From Prorocentrum cordatum (lineage: Eukaryota; Sar; Dinophyceae; Prorocentrales; Prorocentraceae), in assembly GCA_963575745.1 (NCBI GenBank), contig CAUYUJ010017864.1, positions 37,501 through 84,968 of the forward strand: a stretch of DNA of 47,468 nucleotides, read 5' to 3'. A program made the position numbers and the translations under genes. Positions 9,438 through 19,659 of this stretch are shown here, piece by piece (positions within the stretch are counted from its first letter, which is position 1; each line of letters begins with the position of its first letter). Under the pieces are notes generated by a model. The model did no database searches. It worked only from the letters and a program-made list of their open reading frames with translations, and was not told where the DNA came from.

Positions 9438-10238
9438 ATGTCATGCGACGAGCTCCCAAGTGCCTCTACTCGGCGCTCGCAGCCTTCATCATCGCGAAGG
9501 CCACTAACGACTGCGGGTCAGGCGGAGGCCACAGAAGCCGCGGCGAAGCCTGTGAATCCCCAGAAGGACCCGAAGGTGAGGGACAACCCGGAGAGGGGGA
9601 AGGGTTTTCAGTGGCCGTGGCGCGAGATAGACAACCGACCGAGGCCGCCAACGGGAGCAATGATCTGCAGGTTCTTGGGCATCCCCAGCCAGGGCCCCTG
9701 TCCACCGAAGAGCAACCCGAGGCAGGCTCGAGATCGCGATCCAGCTCGAGAGACGGCGTGCGTTCACGAGTTCACGGGCCACGGCGGCAACGGTCGAGCG
9801 TTCTGGGTGCAGTGCTGCGGCTGCAAGATGCACCTCGAGTACTACCCACAGTCAGCCCCAGGGATGATGAAGGTCATCAACATGCTCAACGACTTCAAGG
9901 ACGAGGAGGCGAGGATCAAGGGATGGAAGCCCAGAACGACCAAGACCAGCAGCAAGAAGAAGGAGGAGACCGAGACGGGACCAACAGCGACCAGCAGGAC
10001 GGCATCGACAAGCCCGAGGACCTCTTCCAGAACCAAGCCAAGGCACCAGGACAACCGGTGTCAGAAGGACGAGCTGGAGGAGGAGACAGAGGACTGGGGG
10101 CAGCTGGGCGACTCCCCACGGAGCAAGGCCTTGACAGCGCTGCGCGAGCTACTTCAGGACGAGAACGCCAACGCGACGACCAATCAGCTGGTGGAGAACC
10201 TCCGCGAACACCTCGGAGCCGACATCAGCGACTGCTAG
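9438..10238 (+). CDS. copia-A linker ORF with Cys motif
   Basis: The frame is open from 9348, and the first ATG is at 9438. The middle holds GRAFWVQCCGCKMHLEYYP, a short Cys cluster that could bind a metal. It is followed by a Lys/Thr/Ser/Glu-rich tail ending in ALTALRELLQDENANA and LREHLGADISDC. It stops just where the pre-integrase reading begins in the next frame, which suggests that one indel at about 10235 split an originally continuous polyprotein. I do not recognise a named domain. The overlapping frame from 9308 is a shadow over this part. Confidence 0.55.
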   Translation: MSCDELPSASTRRSQPSSSRRPLTTAGQAEATEAAAKPVNPQKDPKVRDNPERGKGFQWPWREIDNRPRPPTGAMICRFLGIPSQGPCPPKSNPRQARDRDPARETACVHEFTGHGGNGRAFWVQCCGCKMHLEYYPQSAPGMMKVINMLNDFKDEEARIKGWKPRTTKTSSKKKEETETGPTATSRTASTSPRTSSRTKPRHQDNRCQKDELEEETEDWGQLGDSPRSKALTALRELLQDENANATTNQLVENLREHLGADISDC

Positions 10239-11110
10239 AGAAGCTCAGCGACAAGCAGAACAGCGTGATCAACAAGTCCATCAAGCAGATCAGCGACTTC
10301 GAGGACCTGACTCAGGCAGTGGAGGCCGCGATCCCCGAGAGCAGCGCCTTCGTGAATCAGGTCACCCTCAACTTCGAGCCCGAGCTGGGCCACCTCAAGG
10401 AGGACGATCGAGCCGAAAGGAGCGTGACCAACAAGGAGATCGTGACGCTCATGGGTTCCCATCTGCTGACGAGGATGGGGCAGCGAGAAGTCTGGAGCAA
10501 GCTTCAACACTCAGCGCCTCTCATGGTAGTTATCAAGCCTCCGAAGGACATCTACAACACCAAGTTGAAGGAGAAGATCGGCAATGAGATGCTGACGTTC
10601 ATCTCCGACGTGGCGATCAAGCAGGCCGTCAACGGCAGGTACTTCTATTGCGAGCAGGACATAAACTCCAGGGACTGGGAGGATCCCCTCATCAAGAAGC
10701 TCAAGCGTCTACCCGACATCGGCGAGAACAGAGCGCTTCGGAAGGGCCGCAAGTACTTCTCCAATCTACCCAAGGAGGCCATCGAGTACGCCAAGTTGTT
10801 GAGCCAGGAGTTCGTGAATCGACCACCTCACACCGCCCTCGGGGACATTGGCGACTCCCTACAGGAGCTGGTTGGGGTGCTGGTTCGGACGATCATCGAG
10901 ATGAAGACCGCGAAGGAGCTCGGGAAGCAGATCGAGGACAAGTGTGCAGCATGCTGCGCGGCACCTACGACACCAACAACGGCACCAAAAGACGAGAAGA
11001 GCACGGACCCTCACGTCAAGCAGCATGTTCAGAAGATCCATGAGAACATGGGCCACTGCAGCAACGAGAACCTGGTCATGGTGTTGAAGTACGGCAAGGC
11101 CAGACAAGGC
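10239..11110 (+). pseudogene. pol: copia-A pre-integrase region
   Basis: Coding continues in the frame that ends at 11119. It is Lys/Glu-rich with FEDLTQAVEAAIPESSAF and several helical segments, then the first half of the integrase HHCC module: HVQKIHENMGHCSNENL supplies the two histidines in an H-x4-H spacing. The matching CPSC lies in another frame just downstream (about 11138-11149). A single-base indel near 11097-11105 therefore separates the zinc ligands. The frame ends in an out-of-phase TGA. Confidence 0.65.
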
Positions 11111-12515
11111 CTTCATTGAGGCGGCGCAGAAGCTCGAGTGCCCGAGCTGCGAGGCGAACAAGAGGCCGAAGCTCGCGAAGCCCTCCAAAGCTCCGACTAC
11201 CTACCAGTTCAACGATGCCATCGGCATGGACATCTTCTTCGTGTTGGGACCCGAGAACACCACCAAGGTGCCCATGCTGAACATAGTCTGCCACGGTACT
11301 GGACATCAAGTGGTGATACCTCTACCGAGTCGACATGGCCCTCAGATACGGCGTCATTACCGCGCATTCTGGAAGCGTGTCTACGGGGTGCCCCGCATGA
11401 TAGTCATTGATGGCGGGAAAGGTTTCTCTGCAGGTGAGTTTCCAGAAGCTGCTGAAGGAGATGGTTCCGAGATCAAGGTGACGAGTGGTACTTCACCATG
11501 GCAGGCGGGCAAGACCGAACGCGTTGGAGGCACCTGGAAGGAGACCTTCTACCGAACCCGGCAGAAGTTCAACACCAACAACTGGGAGGACTTCTACGAG
11601 CTCGTGGATGCGGTCAACGTGGCTATGGGCGAGAGCGTTCGCAGAGGAGGTTTTACACCGTATCAGAGAATTTTCGGACGACCATTTCGACTTCCTGAGA
11701 AGATCTTAGAAGAAGGATCACCAAGTTTGTCAACGGTCTCCAGAGCGATGAACGGTGACGCCGAGTTGGCCAGGGGCATCGACATGCGCAAGGCCGCCAT
11801 GGCTGCCTACATCGAGGCCGAGTGCTCAGAAAAGTGGAGACGGGCGCTTCAGAGGAGGACGAGACCTACTAGAGGCACCACTTTTCAGCCAGGAGATCGA
11901 TGTTATTTCTGGCGAAGCAGTACTGACAAGCTGCCAACTAGTTCTTGGCATGGACCTGCACGTGTCATCCAGGTGGAGCTTCCGAGTACAGTGTGGTGCT
12001 CATATCAGGGAGGTCTATTCAAGTGCTCACCTGAACAGCTTCGACATGCTAACGAGGCCGAGGTCGCAGCCTGGGAGCAGATCGACAACGCCATGAAGGA
12101 GGAGTTGAACACCGAGAACAGAGGACGTCGTAAATACGAAGGCCTCACTCGACAAGATCAGCCACCAGACGATCTTGAAGTGCCTCGCGTTGCTCCACCA
12201 GAGCCAGCCGCGGATGATCACGGGGCAGCCTCACAGCCGCCCACCACAGAGATCGAGAAGGCCGCGGATGTCAACCCAGAGCTGATTCCCATGGCCACCA
12301 AGTACTACGATCATCTAGACGACGTGCCGTTGACGATAAAGCAGAGCATCAACAATCCGATCTCAGCCATACCAGTCAGCGAGCGGATTGCCGTCATCGA
12401 AGCAAAGATCAACAAGGAGGCGGAAGCACCACCCAAGAAGAAGGTTAAGAAAGTGAAGGAAGGCACCAGTCGTCAGCTCAGCCATGCTCACCAACACCAA
12501 TCAACGACTTCGTAA
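11103..12515 (+). CDS. pol: copia-A integrase (DD35E core and C-terminal domain)
   Basis: The frame enters at about 11103 with LECPSCEANKRPK, the Cys half of the HHCC zinc finger. The first ATG at 11226 is internal. Counting from that Met, the catalytic triad is Asp2 (GMDIFF), Asp62 (VIDGGKGF) and Glu98 (AGKTERVGG), with exactly 35 residues between the second and third, as in DD35E integrases. Residues 220-290 form the C-terminal beta-barrel typical of these elements (FQPGDRCYFWRS, WHGPARVIQVE, CSPEQLRHANEAE). The triad is intact. The end overlaps the RT frame by 32 bases in a different phase. Confidence 0.9.
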   Translation, partial: DKAFIEAAQKLECPSCEANKRPKLAKPSKAPTTYQFNDAIGMDIFFVLGPENTTKVPMLNIVCHGTGHQVVIPLPSRHGPQIRRHYRAFWKRVYGVPRMIVIDGGKGFSAGEFPEAAEGDGSEIKVTSGTSPWQAGKTERVGGTWKETFYRTRQKFNTNNWEDFYELVDAVNVAMGESVRRGGFTPYQRIFGRPFRLPEKILEEGSPSLSTVSRAMNGDAELARGIDMRKAAMAAYIEAECSEKWRRALQRRTRPTRGTTFQPGDRCYFWRSSTDKLPTSSWHGPARVIQVELPSTVWCSYQGGLFKCSPEQLRHANEAEVAAWEQIDNAMKEELNTENRGRRKYEGLTRQDQPPDDLEVPRVAPPEPAADDHGAASQPPTTEIEKAADVNPELIPMATKYYDHLDDVPLTIKQSINNPISAIPVSERIAVIEAKINKEAEAPPKKKVKKVKEGTSRQLSHAHQHQSTTS

Positions 12516-13480
12516 GGAGATTATTGAGAAGTCGCTTCTGAACACCTACAAGTACCAGCCCTACATCGCCGCTAAGCGTAGAGAGTGGGGCAACATCACG
12601 AATGCACAAGCCATTCGACTACTTCCACTTGCTGAAGCCGATAAAGTACGTCAAGATCCCGATCGAGCTTCCAGGATCATGGGTTCCCGCTGGGTGCTCA
12701 CCGACAAGGACGCCAATCCTAAGGAGGTCGACGCTAGCAAGCGGCAGTTGATGTTCATGAGCGACGGCACTTGGAGGATGGCAAAGGCTCGCTGGACCGT
12801 TCAAGGACACACCGACCCCGACCTGCTCGACCTCGAGACCTACAGCCCAGTCGTCGGCAAGGACTCCGTGTTCCTGATTTTGCAGATCCTGTGCTCTAAC
12901 AAGTGGACCTTGCAGCTAGCAGACATCACTTCGGCTTTTACCGCTGGAGATCCACTCGATCGATCTCAAGGCAGTCTCTATGTGGAGCTTCCTCGCACTG
13001 GGATTCCTGATGTGGAGGACGGTTCGCTGGTGGAGTTACTCAAGGCAGTGTATGGCCTAGGCGACGCTCCATTACAATGGCTATCAGCTTTCACCAAGTA
13101 CGCCAAGGAGATCGGTTTCCAGTGCTCCATCTTCGACAGCTGCGTCTTCTACCTGAGAGACGAGAAGGGACTTCACGGCATCGTGGGCCTCACTGTGGAC
13201 GACATCGTGGGTGGTGGAGACGTTTTATTCGACACTGCCTGTCAGAAGCTACGAGAAAGGTTTCCTTTCGGAGCGTGGCGCCACAAGAGCGGGAAGTACA
13301 CCGGTAAGGAGCTACAGCAGAACGAGGACAACACCGAGATCACGATATCACAGAGCTTCAGTTCTAGTAGCATCCAGCTAATCAATATAGCCACTGAACG
13401 CCGTAAAGAGCCTCATTCTGCAGTCGCACCTGCAGAACTCCACCAAACACGCAGTTTGTGCGGGTCAATTTCGGCCCGAT
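12484..13480 (+). CDS. pol: copia-A reverse transcriptase
   Basis: Starting at the ATG at 12484, the copia RT blocks appear in order: SRWVLTDK (68-75), KARWTVQGHTDPDL (101-114), motif A LQLADITSAFTAGD with Asp147, LYVELPRTGIP, LLKAVYGLGDAPLQWL (185-200) and motif C GLTVDDIVGGGD with Asp239 and Asp240. All three catalytic aspartates are present. The fingers and palm are complete. The frame then continues only as far as AELHQTRSLCGS (about 13475), after which RNase H coding moves to another frame. The nominal open frame runs on to 13572 as a shadow. Confidence 0.9.
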
Positions 13481-14439
13481 CTATCTGGTCCAGTGTCCCT
13501 ACTTCAAGGAAAGATGCCCAACCTGGTGGTGGACGACTTGCTGGAGGCGAACCGCATCGGCAGGATGACTAAAGAATTCAGCTCGGTGATTCTCAGGATC
13601 AGGCACATTCCATGTAATGAGATGGCCTTTGCAGTTTTCAATGACGCGGCCTGGGCAAATGCCAGAGATGGAACTTCGCAGGCTGGATGCATCGTGTTCG
13701 CCACACAGCGCAAGATTCGCCCGCCATCATCTCGATCCAGTCCTGGAAGAGTCACAAACTTAAGAGGAAGTGTGCTCACCAGTTCGGTGCCGAGACGCTG
13801 GCGATTTCAGAAGGAATGGCCATGGGGGAGCTCATGCGCACCATGTTGCTCGAGATTACGGACAGCGAGTTCGACCTGATGAGGCCCTACATGCTAGCAT
13901 CCAAGTTTCCAGTGATCAGCGTCACCGATTCCAGAGGCGGCTACGATCACGTGACCAATCCCAAGGCAGGCTTAGCCGAGGACAAGCGCGCCGCCATCGA
14001 TGTAGCTATCGTTCGAGCAGCCATGCAACGACCAGAAGTTCACCTACGGTGGATCGAGGGCACCAGCCAGCTCACCGATCCACTCACCAAGCGTAAGGGC
14101 GAGAGCGCCCTACTACGACAAGCACTACATGACGGAGAATACGGCATCACCGCAGACAGCATCGTGCTTCGCCGACGATGCGAGGACAGAGTTCGACGCC
14201 AGAAAAAGGAGCCAGTCATCTTCGCCGTGACCGACTGCTGCTTCTCTGGACTCCACCTCTACGAGATGGACTGTACTGGCTCTTCAGGTGCCACCAGCAA
14301 CGTGGACGATCTCAACTACGAGCCCGAAGCCTACAAGCGCCTCAGGGAGACCCAGCAGATCTTCAGAGAGAGGCCCGAGGCTAGTCGCTTGAACCAGGCG
14401 AGAATGAGGTCGAGGAGTTGCGCGGGTTCTGAGCAGTAG
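13480..14439 (+). pseudogene. pol: copia-A RNase H, split by a frameshift
   Basis: The first piece (frame opening at 13493, real to about 13710) has SLLQGKMPNLVVDDLLEANR and the first RNase H Asp in FNDAAWANARDG. The second piece, in another frame to the TAG at 14437, carries HQFGAETLAISEGM (catalytic Glu), VISVTDSRGGYD (Asp) and IEGTSQLTDPLTK (final Asp). Together they give a complete D-E-D-D set. A one-base indel near 13700-13725 splits them. The extra C-terminal tail (about 120 residues, including EPVIFAVTDCC) has no recognised function. Confidence 0.8.
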
Positions 14440-14450
14440 AGTACCGCCAG

Positions 14451-14805
14451 TGTGATTCTAGAGGCCCGCGGGCCCCCAAGAAGCCACCTTGGGCCCTCTA
14501 GTTGCCTGTGCAGCCTAGCTCAGAACCCTTGAACCCTTTTCCTGGGCCGCTGTTGTGGTTCAGGGAAAGGGGGCCTGTCGGCCCCCTTTCAGGAGCTTGC
14601 GCGCGGGGTACTGAAAAGCCTAGCTCAGAACCCTTGAACCCTTTTCCTGGGCCGCTGTTGTGGTTCAGGGAAAGGGGGCCTGTCGGCCCCCTTTCAGGAG
14701 CTTGCGCGCGGGGTACTGAAAATAATCCGATCAGTCTCATGTTTCCCAATTACATTACCCTCTAAGATGGTCGAGAGGCCTCGAGGAACCAGGAGCCCAT
14801 CCACA
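14451..14805 (+). repeat. 3' LTR of copia-A with internal 105-bp tandem duplication
   Basis: It matches the 5' LTR except for about three substitutions and a perfect-period duplication. Segment 14513-14617 is repeated as 14618-14722, from GCCTAGCTCAG to TACTGAAAA. The hairpin GAAAGGGGGCC-TGTC therefore occurs twice. No strong polypurine tract precedes it. The sequence before the LTR is GAGTACCGCCAG, with an AG-rich patch about 40 bases upstream. Confidence 0.95.
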
Positions 14806-14810
14806 AAAAC

Positions 14811-15480
14811 GTTATTTCCAGATATCCCCACCAAACCTGCTTGGAGGGAGGCGTTTGCATCTACTCCAAGAACACTGTCAACACACAATATCACAAGACT
14901 TGATTCGTACGGCATGCACGCAATTCACGGGAACACTTTTTCCGCCCAGCCCCCGGGTTCGAGTTGATCAAGGACATGTGCAGACAGGAAAATGCATCTA
15001 CCCAATACTAGCCCACTCCAATCACGACCACTTGACGTACTTCTCACCGCATTTCTCCAACGTCTAGATACACAAACGCAAACACGAACATCCTTGGTCA
15101 CCACGGTCTGTCTCCCCCAGGCTGGAATTTCTCGCAGAAGCCCTGCACATTCACCAAGTGTGTCCCGAAGACGCTTATCGGCGGCGAGCGAGGGGGGGAA
15201 GTGAGAAGGAGAAGGCCTCTCAGGAGGCTCGGAAGTCCCCCGGCCTTCTGAGAAGTGTTCTAAGCCTTCCCCGACGACCAAGACAACGTCCTCAGAAGGC
15301 GCGAGGGCTTCCGAGAAGCCCCGCCGCCTTCGGGAGGGCCCTCTCCTCCTCGCCTCCGCCCCTCGCTCGCCGCCGCGTGCAGACAACTCTTGCCCACGAC
15401 GCCCGGGCTCCTCCGGCCATGCTTCCAGGCAGGTGTGCTGAGCTGACCTACCACCCCGGGTCCACCGCGGAGCGTGCCCC
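14811..15480. other. No recognisable gene
   Basis: Unique-looking GC-rich sequence follows the right target duplication. Minus-strand and plus-strand frames here have no family features. Confidence 0.5.
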
Positions 15481-16080
15481 CCACCTCCCTCCCTCCCTCC
15501 CTCCCTCCCTCTCTGCGGCTCCTCCGTCCCTCTCTCCCTCCCTCCCTCGGGCGACGGAGTCAATCCATGTCCGCTCAGGAGCCGTGCGTGCGCCCTTCCT
15601 GGTCAAGCCCATCCTCTGCCCATCAAGCCCCTCGCCTCTCCTCTACCTCCGTCCCTCCTGGCCAGGCCCATCCTGAGCCCAGGAGCGGTGTATGTACGCC
15701 GTGCTGGTCAAGCCAGAGATTTCGTCGCCCTGTCTGTGGTCCCTCCCTCCCTCTCCCCCTCCCTCCCTCCTCCCCTCCTCCCTCTCCCCTCCCCCCTTTT
15801 CTGCGCCTCCCCCCTCCCGCACCCTGCGCTCCCCCAACCCTGCTCCTTCCCCTCTTCCTTCTTCCCCCTCGTTCCCCCTCCCCCCTCCTTCCTCCTCCCC
15901 CCACTCGTTCCCCTCTCCCCTTTTCTTCTCCTACTGCTCCTCCTGCTCATCCTGCTCCCCTCCTGCTCTCCTCCTCCTCCTCCTCTTCCTCCTCCTCTTC
16001 CCCCTCCTGCTCTTCCTCCTCCTCGTTCTCCTCCTCCTCCTCCTCCTCGACCTCCTCCTCCTCTTCCTTCCCGCGTCTCT
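15481..16080. repeat. CCT/CCCT-rich low-complexity tract
   Basis: CCCT repeats (15483-15550) and a longer C/T-biased tract (15735-16075), with CTC and CTT units, make all three forward frames Pro, Leu or Ser homopolymers. No gene is inferred. Confidence 0.85.
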
Positions 16081-16299
16081 CTTCGTCAAGGCCGTGCTGC
16101 TCTCGTTGCCTTTTGCTGTTCGGCGCTCGCCGAGGTGGTGGTCAGCCAGCAGCGCCGATCGCAGTTTGCCGGCAACATGCTGCAACACACAGGCTCGATG
16201 CCAGTCTGCGAGGTGGAGGATGGCGGGGAGGAGGAGGACCCAAGAGACGGAAATTATGATGACGATGGTATTTCATGACGGTGTTTCTGGTCATGGTCA

Positions 16300-16412
16300 C
16301 TGGAGGAGGGGGTATAGGGGGAAACGAAGGAGGAAGAAGATGAGGACGAAGAGGAGGATAAAGAGGAGGAAGAAGAGAAAGCGGAGGAGGAGGAGGAGGA
16401 GGAGGGGTGATT
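16300..16412. repeat. GGA/AAG-rich tract
   Basis: A purine-rich stretch with AGGAAGAAG words ends in a pure (GGA)n run at about 16384-16408. Confidence 0.7.
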
Positions 16413-17024
16413 AAGGTCAGTGGTGAGGAGGAAAGAAGCCTCGACTTGCTACATGTTCTCTGTCGCTGTGGTGTTGCCAAGGGATGCCAGACGTGGTCTG
16501 GCACATCCTCTAGCCAGGGGCACGCCTCTACGGCCCCGTGAGTGCTCTGCCGGGTTGTGGCCCCGACGCCTGTGCGTTTCGAACCCTTTGGGATCAACTT
16601 AAACAAGTGTTCTCCTGGGGCCCTCGCGGGCGCGCCTAAGGCCCTCACGTGGGCTCGATCTGGGCTCAGAACTTGCTCTGCTTCGGGGCCTCCGTCGGGC
16701 CCCTTTTTTGGAGAGACCTCTTGGGGCCCTGGCCCCTGTTGGGCTCCACGGGGGGCATGTTCTGGGGCCACCCGAGGCTTGCCTTGAAGCTTCTGAGGCC
16801 CATCTGGCAGTACCCAGATTGCCAGTAAAACCGAATCCTGGCCGCCCGCCCCCCGGCCTCAAGGGGAGGGGGGGAGCGGCCACGCATCTTTGCCCCCTAG
16901 TCGGAGGTTGAGGGGTGAGATCGCAGTGGAACGGAGACCCCCAACCGGGAAATTGTTTCGTTTCGTCCGTGTCGTGCGTGCGGGCGAGGCGAAGCTGCGT
17001 GGGCGCGCGAGAGGAATGAACCCT
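16413..17024. other. No recognisable gene
   Basis: The GC-rich unique sequence includes GGGGCCC-containing words. No domain is visible on either strand. Confidence 0.5.
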
Positions 17025-17350
17025 CCGTTGCTAGGGCGACGTCAAGACACATGATTCTCCCCCTCCCGCCCGTCCGGCGGTGGCCACCGCGGTTTCCCGC
17101 GGTGTCCCGTGATGTCCCGTGGTGTCTGCCGTTGCTAGGGCGAAGTCAAGACAAATGATTCTCCCCCGCCCGCCCGTCCAGCGGTGGCTCGCGGTGTCCC
17201 GCGGTGTCCCGCGGTGTCCTGTGGTGTCCCGTGGTGTCCCGTGGTGTCCGCCGTTGCTAGGGCGAAGTAAAGACAAATGATTCTCCCCCGCCCGCCCGTC
17301 CGGCGGTGGCTCGCGGTGTCCAGCGGTGTCCCGTGGTGTCCCGTGGTGGC
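17025..17350. repeat. Three tandem units of about 104-122 bp starting CCGTTGCTAGGGCGA
   Basis: Units begin at 17025, 17129 and 17251. Each has CCGTTGCTAGGGCGA, then AAGTCAAGACAAATGATTCT, a CCCGCCCGTCC-GCGGTGGC block, and then GTGTCCCG decamers. The period varies because the number of terminal GTGTCCCGTG decamers varies. Confidence 0.85.
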
Positions 17351-18312
17351 CCGTTGAGTGGGATCGATAGTGAGATCGATAGTGAGATCGATAGTGAGAT
17401 CGATACTGAGATTCATGTGGTGCCCCGAGGTGTCCCATGGTGTCTCAAAGATCGATAGTGAGATCGACAGGTGTCCCGTGGTGTCCCGTGGTGTCCCGTG
17501 GTGTCCCGTTGAGTGAGATCGGAATTGAGATCGATAGTGAGATCGATACTGAGATCGATGTGGTGCCCCGAGGTGGCCCGTGGTGTCCCGTGGTGTCCCG
17601 TTGAGTGAGATTGATAGTGAGATCGATAGTGAGATCGACAGGTGTCTCGTGGTGTCCCGTGGTGTCCCGTGGTGTCCCGTTGAGTGAGATCGATAGTGAG
17701 ATCGATAGTGAGATCGATGTGGTGTCCCGTGGTGTCCCGTGGTGTCCCGTTGAGTGAGATCGATAGTGAGATCGATAGTGAGATCGATAGTGAGATCGAG
17801 AGGTGTCCCGCGGTGTCCAGTGGTGTCCCGTGGTGGCCCGTGGTGTCCTGTGGTGTCCCGTTGAATGAGATCGATAGTGAGATCGATAGTGAGATCGATG
17901 TGGTGTCCCGTGGTGTCCCGTGGTGTCCCGTGGTGTCCCGTTGAGTGAGATCGGAAGTGAGATCGATAGTGAGATCGATACTGAGATCGATGTTGTGACC
18001 CGTGGTGGCCCGTGGTGTCCCGTGGTGTCCCGTTGAGTGAGATCGATAGTGAGATCGATAGTGAGATCGACAGGTGTCCCGTGGTGTCGCGTGGTGTCCC
18101 GTTGAGTGAGATCGATAGTGAAATCGATAGTGAGATCGATAGTGAGATCGATGTGGTGTCCCGTGGTGTCCCGTGGTGTCCCGTGGTATCCCGCGGTGTC
18201 CCGTTGAGTGAGATCGATAGTGAGATCGATGGTGAGATCGACAAGTGTCCCACGGGGTCCCGTGGTGTCTCGTGGTGTCCCGTTGAGTCGGATCGATAGT
18301 GAGATCGGTTGA
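17351..18312. repeat. Composite satellite: GTGTCCCGTG decamers alternating with GATCGATAGTGA dodecamers
   Basis: Blocks of two to four GTGTCCCGTG units alternate with a junction TTGAGTGA and two to four GATCGATAGTGA units, about nine or more times. In translation the minus strand gives IDLT repeats alternating with RDTTGHHGT repeats. These are uninterrupted for hundreds of codons only because neither unit contains a stop in those frames. Every dodecamer has a GATC and an ATCGAT. Confidence 0.9.
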
Positions 18313-18885
18313 GTCAGATGTTGGTTCCCCCCCTCTTCCCCCTCCACAACCTCCTCATCACCCGAAGGGCGGTCGTATAGGTACATTGGATCGGTTGCAC
18401 CTGCGATTGCCTCTGCCGCTGCTGCAGCTGGCGCCGCTGGCGCTTCTGGTGCCATCAGCGATGCTGGTAAGGCGCTCCCGCTGTATCACTACTTCCACGC
18501 TCAGCCGCTACCTCTTGCTAGCTGCGGTCCCATGGTGCGTGTGGCGGTTACTCCAGAGTTCGTAACACAGGGAGGGGGGTCTCATTTCGGGGGGGTCTCT
18601 TCCAGGCTGTCTTGGAGGGCCTGGGGGGTCTGGGGACGATGCTTTGGAGGGTGCTCCCACGGGGGAGGTCTGAAATGGCTTGTCTTGGAGGGTCCAGACC
18701 CCCTCCCTTTTGTTACGAAATCTGGAGTACCCCTTCCCTCGCCTCTCCTTGTCACTGCCGCTACCGATGCCGGCGACCGTGCCGCTGCGACCTGGGATGC
18801 CGATGCCCAGAAGGGCAGCCTCTGGTCCACGACCCGGCCAGGCCGGACCGAAGCCACAGCGAAACCGCTTCGAGCCGCCGCAGCA
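18313..18885. other. No recognisable gene
   Basis: GC-rich sequence with G-runs and C-runs. No domain is visible in the overlapping frames on the two strands. Confidence 0.45.
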
Positions 18886-19196
18886 CCTAGGGGGCCACAG
18901 GCGAACCTTACCCCTACCCCCCACGATTTCTGAGGGGGTGGGGGGTGGGGTTCACTCCGTTCGGGAGCTCCCGAGCGCAGTGAACCCCACACCCCCCCCC
19001 TCCCCTCAGACATCGTGGGGGCCAGGGGTCTTGGCATCGCTCGGACGTGTGTATTTTCTTCCTTCGGCGAGGACCATCGAGGAGCATCCTTGCTCATTTC
19101 GCGAAACACCGCGCACGACACCGAAAAAAACACAGGAACTGGACGTCCGAGCGATGGCCAGGGGCAGGGCTCGCCTGTGGCCCCCTAGGCACCGGC
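18886..19196. repeat. Nested inverted repeats around a 105-bp foldback
   Basis: The inner foldback is at 18917-19021: CCCCCACGAT...TCTGAGGGG pairs with CCCCTCAGA...ATCGTGGGGG around the centre TCGGGAGCTCCCGA (18961-18974). Outer arms CCTAGGGGGCCACAGGCG (about 18889-18906) and CGCCTGTGGCCCCCTAGG (about 19173-19190) also pair. A third pair is GGCATCGCTCGGACGT (about 19034) with ACGTCCGAGCGATGGC (about 19142). No gene is apparent. Confidence 0.7.
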
Positions 19197-19352
19197 ACCG
19201 TTGCAGCCAGGACGGAGCCGAGATGCGGAGGACCGCTGGGGTGCCGCCGGCACGCGCGGAGCAGGTGCTGGGCCGCCCTCGGGCTCCGCAGCCCGTGGCT
19301 TTGGCAGTCGGCCCTGCCGCCGCCCCCCCCCCCCGCAGCAGCAGGGGCGGCA

Positions 19353-19443
19353 GGAGGGGGAGGAGGAGGAGGAGGAGGAGGAGGAGGAGGAGGAGGAGGA
19401 GGAGGAGGAGGAGGAGGATCATTTTTTGTTTCTTCTTCTTCTC

Positions 19444-19482
<39 letters not shown>

Positions 19483-19497
19483 CTCTCTCTCTCTCTC

Positions 19498-19532
<35 letters not shown>
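19353..19532. repeat. (GGA)n, (CTTT)n, (CT)n and (AT)n in series
   Basis: GGA (about 19353-19418), CTTT (about 19440-19482), CT (to about 19498) and AT (about 19500-19530) follow one another with almost no spacer. Confidence 0.9.
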
Positions 19533-19534
<2 letters not shown>

Positions 19535-19659
19535 CTCTCGCTCTCTCGCCCTCCCTCTCTCGCTCTCTGTCTCCTCATCCCCCTCTTCTTCCTCCCCCCG
19601 AGTAGGTCGGAGAGAGGGGGGATGACAGGGTGAGACGGGGGATGAGAACAGCGGGAAGA

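Larger units (their letters stand above)
6765..14810 (+). mobile_element. Ty1/copia LTR retrotransposon copia-A, structurally complete
   Basis: The element is bounded by a 250-bp 5' LTR (6770-7019) and a 355-bp 3' LTR (14451-14805), both starting TG and ending CA. The perfect target duplication AAAAC lies at 6765-6769 and 14806-14810. A primer-binding site follows the 5' LTR. The internal order is gag, zinc knuckle, retropepsin, Cys-containing linker, integrase, RT, RNase H. Integrase before RT defines the Ty1/copia superfamily. The LTRs differ by only about three substitutions apart from one 105-bp duplication, so insertion looks recent. Even so, the polyprotein needs several frame changes (about 10235, 11100, 12480, 13480 and 13710) and the protease aspartate is missing. 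Confidence 0.95.

Noticed and set aside
9308-10235. First half of the long frame 9308-11119 as coding
   Set aside because: The frame starting at 9438 holds the Cys motif and sensible composition here. The 9308 frame is low complexity until about 10239, where it becomes the real one.
17135-18455. Minus-strand frames of 336-372 codons with IDLT and RDTTGHHGT repeats as a repeat protein
   Set aside because: The frames are open only because the 10- and 12-bp satellite units lack stops in those phases. There is no unique N- or C-terminal domain and two overlapping frames show the same pattern.
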